A stretch of 64,000 nucleotides of DNA from contig NZ_LR134365.1 in the NCBI RefSeq assembly GCF_900637305.1, forward strand, positions 155,001 to 219,000. The letters are read 5' to 3'. This document shows positions 61,380 through 64,000 of this stretch, piece after piece. Position numbers and translations under genes: made by a program. The notes beneath the pieces are model-generated. The model was not told the DNA's origin, ran no database searches, and saw nothing but the letters and a program-made list of their open reading frames with translations. The stretch is from Cardiobacterium hominis (lineage in GTDB: Bacteria > Pseudomonadota > Gammaproteobacteria > Cardiobacteriales > Cardiobacteriaceae). The number at the start of each line of letters is the position of its first letter. Within the stretch, counting starts at the first letter, position 1.

Positions 61380-63530
61380 CTATTTCTGCACCCGTCGCAC
61401 ACCGGCGACGTCTTTCACTTGCGCGATGCGGTCAATGACGCGCGAGAGTTGTTCCATGTCGGTGATTTCCAGGCCGAAGCTGCCGTAGATGCGGTTGCGG
61501 TCGTCCTGTTGCATTTTGACGTTCAGGATCGGGATTTTTTCGTTGGCCAGTATTTGGCTGATGTCGCGCAGGAGATGCGGGCGGTCGAAGGCGTCAATGG
61601 CGATATCCACGGCGAATTGTCCGCCTGCGTTTTGGTTCCAGTGCACGTCCATGATGCGCTCCGGGTGCGCTTTGGCGAGGTGTTGCAGGTTGGGGCAGTC
61701 GGCGCGGTGGATGTTTACTCCCCGCCCCTGGCTGATAAAGCCGGTGATGGCAACCGGCGGCACCGGCTGGCAGCAGGTGGCGAAGTTCACCAAGAGGTTG
61801 TCCACGCCGGCGACGTCGATGTTTTGCCGGCTTTGTTTGCGCGGTGCCTTGACCGGGATGCGCGCGAGACGTTCGTCCAGCGTCGGCTGTTCGGCGTTTT
61901 TTTGTTGGCGCAGGGTGAGTTCGTGGATGACGCTCAGGACGCTGATGTCGCCAAAGCCGATGCCGGCGTAGAGGTCGGTCGTGCTGTGGGTGTTGTAGTG
62001 TTGGGCGAGTTCGTTCAGCAGTTTGTTGTCAAGCGGGACGCCAAGGCGGCGGCTTTCGCGCTCCAGCATTTCTTGTCCGGCCTGGACGCTTTTTTCTTTT
62101 TCGAGTTTTTTGAAGTAGCTGCGGACTTTGGCTTTGGCGCGCGCGCTTTGCAGGTAGCCGAGGTGGTCGTTCAGCCAGTCGCGGCTGGGGTTGGCTTCTT
62201 TTTGGGTGAGGATTTCAACGCTGTCGCCGTTTTTCAGCGCGGTGGTGAGCGGCACGATTTGTCCGTTCACTTTGGCGCCGCGGCAGCAGTGACCGAGCTG
62301 GGTGTGGATGTGGTAGGCAAAGTCCAGCGGCGTCGCGCCTTCGGGCAGGTCAACCACGCGCCCCTGCGGCGAGACGGCGTAAACGCGGTCGCGGAAGGCT
62401 TCGTTTTTGAATTGGTCGAAGACGACGTCGCCGCGGTTGTGGTCGCCGCTTTCGATCATGCGCCGCAGCCACTCGATTTGTTGTTCGAATTGTTTGCTGT
62501 GGCGCACGCCTTTTTCTTTGTAGAGCCAGTGCGCGGCGACGCCAAGCTCGGCGTGTTCGTGCATTTTGCTGGTGCGGATTTGTACTTCGATGACGCGGTT
62601 TTCCGGGCCGATGAGCGAGGTGTGCAGTGATTGGTAGCCGTTGGCTTTGGGGTGGGCGATGTAGTCGTCGAATTCTTCGGCGATGGGTTGCCACAGTTCG
62701 TTCACGACTGACAGGGTGTGGTAGCAGTCGGCCTCGTTTTCGACTTCAACGCGCACGGCGCGAATGTCGTTTAACTGCTCAAAGCGCAGGCCTTTGCGCT
62801 TCATTTTCAGGTAGATGCTGTTGATGTGTTTGACGCGGCCGTAGAGGCGTTTGACGGTGACACCGGCGTCGGCAAGTTTGTAGCGCAAGAGGTCGATGAT
62901 GCGCGCGATGTAGCGCTCGCGGTCAACGCGCTTGCCTTCGAGTTCGCCGGAGATTTCCTGGTAGATGTCCGGCTCGAGGACGCGCAGGGCGCGGTCTTCG
63001 AGTTCCCATTTGAGTTGGGCGATGCCGAGGCGGTTGGCAAGCGGTGCCAGCAGGTCGCGGGTTTGCAGGGCAAGGCGCTGCTGTTCGGCGGCGGTGTAGC
63101 GGCTGAGGTCGCGCATGAGGACGACTTGCAGCGCGAGTTTCAAGATGACGGCGCGCATGTCGCTCGCCATCGCCAGGAGCATTTTGCGCAGGCGTTCGAG
63201 GTCGCTTTGTTCTTGTTCGTGCAGGTGGTCGATGAGGGAGAGGTCGTCCAGCGCTTGCAGGAGCGGGGTCGCGTTTTTGCAGGGGGTTTCTGCGAGCGCT
63301 TCGGCGTCGAGGTGTTTTTTCCGCCACGGCGCGACGAGGAGCCCCGCGGCGAGCAGGCTGGCGTCGCCGCGCAGGTCGAGCAGGAGTTTGATGAGCATCT
63401 GGCTGCGTTCGTCCGGCGGGGTCGGGGTTTGGGCGGCCAATTCCCAGGCGGCGGCGATGAGTTCACGCGCGGCGGTGTCGGTGTAGTGTTCTTGGGCGCT
63501 GATGAGCCAGGCGGGGTGGGTGGTGTTCAT
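61380..63530 (-). CDS. relA: GTP pyrophosphokinase RelA
   Basis: A 716-residue RelA/SpoT-type protein. The N-terminal hydrolase domain lacks the HD motif, so hydrolysis is unlikely. The synthetase domain is intact: YGRVKHINSIYLKMKRKGLR, the RelA-type EEFDDYIAHPKANGYQSLHT and VIEVQIRTSKMHEHAELGVA. TGS (RVYAVSPQGRVVDLPEGATP) and a C-terminal ACT domain (DRPHLLRDISQILANEKIPI) follow. It makes (p)ppGpp in response to uncharged tRNA on the ribosome. The convergent dksA is 0.2 kb away, so the two arms of the stringent response are neighbours. Confidence 0.96.
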   Translation of the reverse strand: MNTTHPAWLISAQEHYTDTAARELIAAAWELAAQTPTPPDERSQMLIKLLLDLRGDASLLAAGLLVAPWRKKHLDAEALAETPCKNATPLLQALDDLSLIDHLHEQEQSDLERLRKMLLAMASDMRAVILKLALQVVLMRDLSRYTAAEQQRLALQTRDLLAPLANRLGIAQLKWELEDRALRVLEPDIYQEISGELEGKRVDRERYIARIIDLLRYKLADAGVTVKRLYGRVKHINSIYLKMKRKGLRFEQLNDIRAVRVEVENEADCYHTLSVVNELWQPIAEEFDDYIAHPKANGYQSLHTSLIGPENRVIEVQIRTSKMHEHAELGVAAHWLYKEKGVRHSKQFEQQIEWLRRMIESGDHNRGDVVFDQFKNEAFRDRVYAVSPQGRVVDLPEGATPLDFAYHIHTQLGHCCRGAKVNGQIVPLTTALKNGDSVEILTQKEANPSRDWLNDHLGYLQSARAKAKVRSYFKKLEKEKSVQAGQEMLERESRRLGVPLDNKLLNELAQHYNTHSTTDLYAGIGFGDISVLSVIHELTLRQQKNAEQPTLDERLARIPVKAPRKQSRQNIDVAGVDNLLVNFATCCQPVPPVAITGFISQGRGVNIHRADCPNLQHLAKAHPERIMDVHWNQNAGGQFAVDIAIDAFDRPHLLRDISQILANEKIPILNVKMQQDDRNRIYGSFGLEITDMEQLSRVIDRIAQVKDVAGVRRVQK

Positions 63531-63553
63531 GGGTTTTGGTGGTTGGCAGATTG

Positions 63554-63585
63554 TTTACATTCGGGGCACAATTAGTGTATGTAAA
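63554..63585. repeat. TTTACATTC hairpin upstream of relA
   Basis: TTTACATTC (63554-63562) and GTATGTAAA (63577-63585) pair at eight of nine positions around a 14-base loop. It lies 24 bases before the relA start on the minus strand, so it is in the promoter or leader, and belongs to the family at 45708 and 34731/35382. Confidence 0.6.
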
Positions 63586-63596
63586 TTATAACGTGT

Positions 63597-63998
63597 TCAA
63601 CGCACTTGAGTTCCTGGTAGCGGCAGGGTGAGTGTCTGTACACCTTGCTGCGTTGGCAGCAGGTCAATGTATAGGAATGCGCCGTCGCTGCGTATTCCCT
63701 CCGGCAAATGCGCCGGGTCGCGCAATACGGCAAAAGCCGCAAGGTAGCGGTTTGCGTTTAGCAGGCGCGCTTGGTAATCGCGCATTGAGGTGAGTCTGCA
63801 CAAGCCGTTCAGCGGGGAGCAGAAGTCAAATACGGGATGCGGGGATGGCACAGCGGCCTCGCCGCGCGCGACCGCTGCCAGCAGTTCCGGCGCAGCGTAG
63901 CGAGTAAAGGCGCGAATGAAGTAGCGGGGTATATGCCGCATTGCAAATGAATAGGTTGCTGTTATCCAATCGCCATACACCTCTATTTCGCCCGACAT
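63597..63998 (-). CDS. hypothetical protein at the window edge
   Basis: An open frame of 133 codons from ATG 63998, next to the window end, so the true start may lie outside. It is rich in aromatic residues (MSGEIEVYGDWITATYSFAM, HIPRYFIRAFTRYAAPELLA) with a final IDLLPTQQGVQTLTLPLPGT. It ends 67 bases before the relA start. No family is recognised; base composition is a little lower in GC than in relA. Function unknown. Confidence 0.55.
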   Translation of the reverse strand: MSGEIEVYGDWITATYSFAMRHIPRYFIRAFTRYAAPELLAAVARGEAAVPSPHPVFDFCSPLNGLCRLTSMRDYQARLLNANRYLAAFAVLRDPAHLPEGIRSDGAFLYIDLLPTQQGVQTLTLPLPGTQVR

Positions 63999-64000
63999 GA

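Overview
The window is a GC-rich (roughly 60%), gene-dense bacterial chromosome segment. Gene content and order point to a gammaproteobacterium: a trpF-trpB-trpA-accD-folC-SPOR-cvpA run, recB/recD, dksA, relA, prfC, priA, glyQS and osmB. Many TbpB-like surface lipoproteins, a host-associated lifestyle signature and one gene that looks imported from a low-GC Firmicute fit an oral or mucosal species. Cardiobacterium or a relative is my best guess, but this is inference and no marker gene proves it.

Layout. 1-9.2 kb: end of an RluD-type gene, a hotdog thioesterase, sucCD, a large SNF2 helicase with SWIM fingers, an AraC/GyrI regulator with a VOC protein, and a periplasmic carbonic anhydrase. 9.5-21 kb: a surface lipoprotein, recD and recB (both carrying in-frame repeat insertions), a short tmcA, a tannase-like esterase, and two tandem paralogous surface lipoproteins. 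21-30.4 kb: small exported or hypothetical proteins, a mevalonate kinase, glyQS, and a 669-aa TbpB-like lipoprotein. 30.6-35.4 kb: a rifampin-phosphotransferase-like dikinase, metZ, and an AT-rich dihydrofolate-reductase-like gene. 35.5-41.7 kb: the trp/acc/fol cluster on the minus strand. 41.7-48 kb: a chimeric pdxY/yggS gene, another surface lipoprotein, yggS, a yjdM-like gene, fbp, an NlpC/P60 hydrolase and pdxY. 48.3-49.24 kb: a CRISPR array with 14 repeats and no cas genes in view. 49.3-52.5 kb: a FecCD-type ABC operon whose first gene is a fusion of the front of AmpG to the back of a FecCD permease. 53-64 kb: hdeD-like, an SDR, prfC, two small lipoproteins, znuB-znuC, priA, dksA, tRNA-Gly(CCC), relA and a gene at the window edge.

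Three themes stand out. (1) Five TbpB-barrel-type lipoproteins of different ages are spread over the window, suggesting an expanded surface-lipoprotein repertoire; no Slam exporter is visible. (2) Several families of short palindromic repeats fill most long intergenic gaps, sit inside the sucCD operon, and are translated in frame within RecB and RecD. One 32-bp hairpin family shows paired (compensatory) base changes between copies. (3) Gene chimerism: pdxY front plus yggS fragment, and AmpG front plus FecCD back. Both are open reading frames with plausible starts and need expression evidence.
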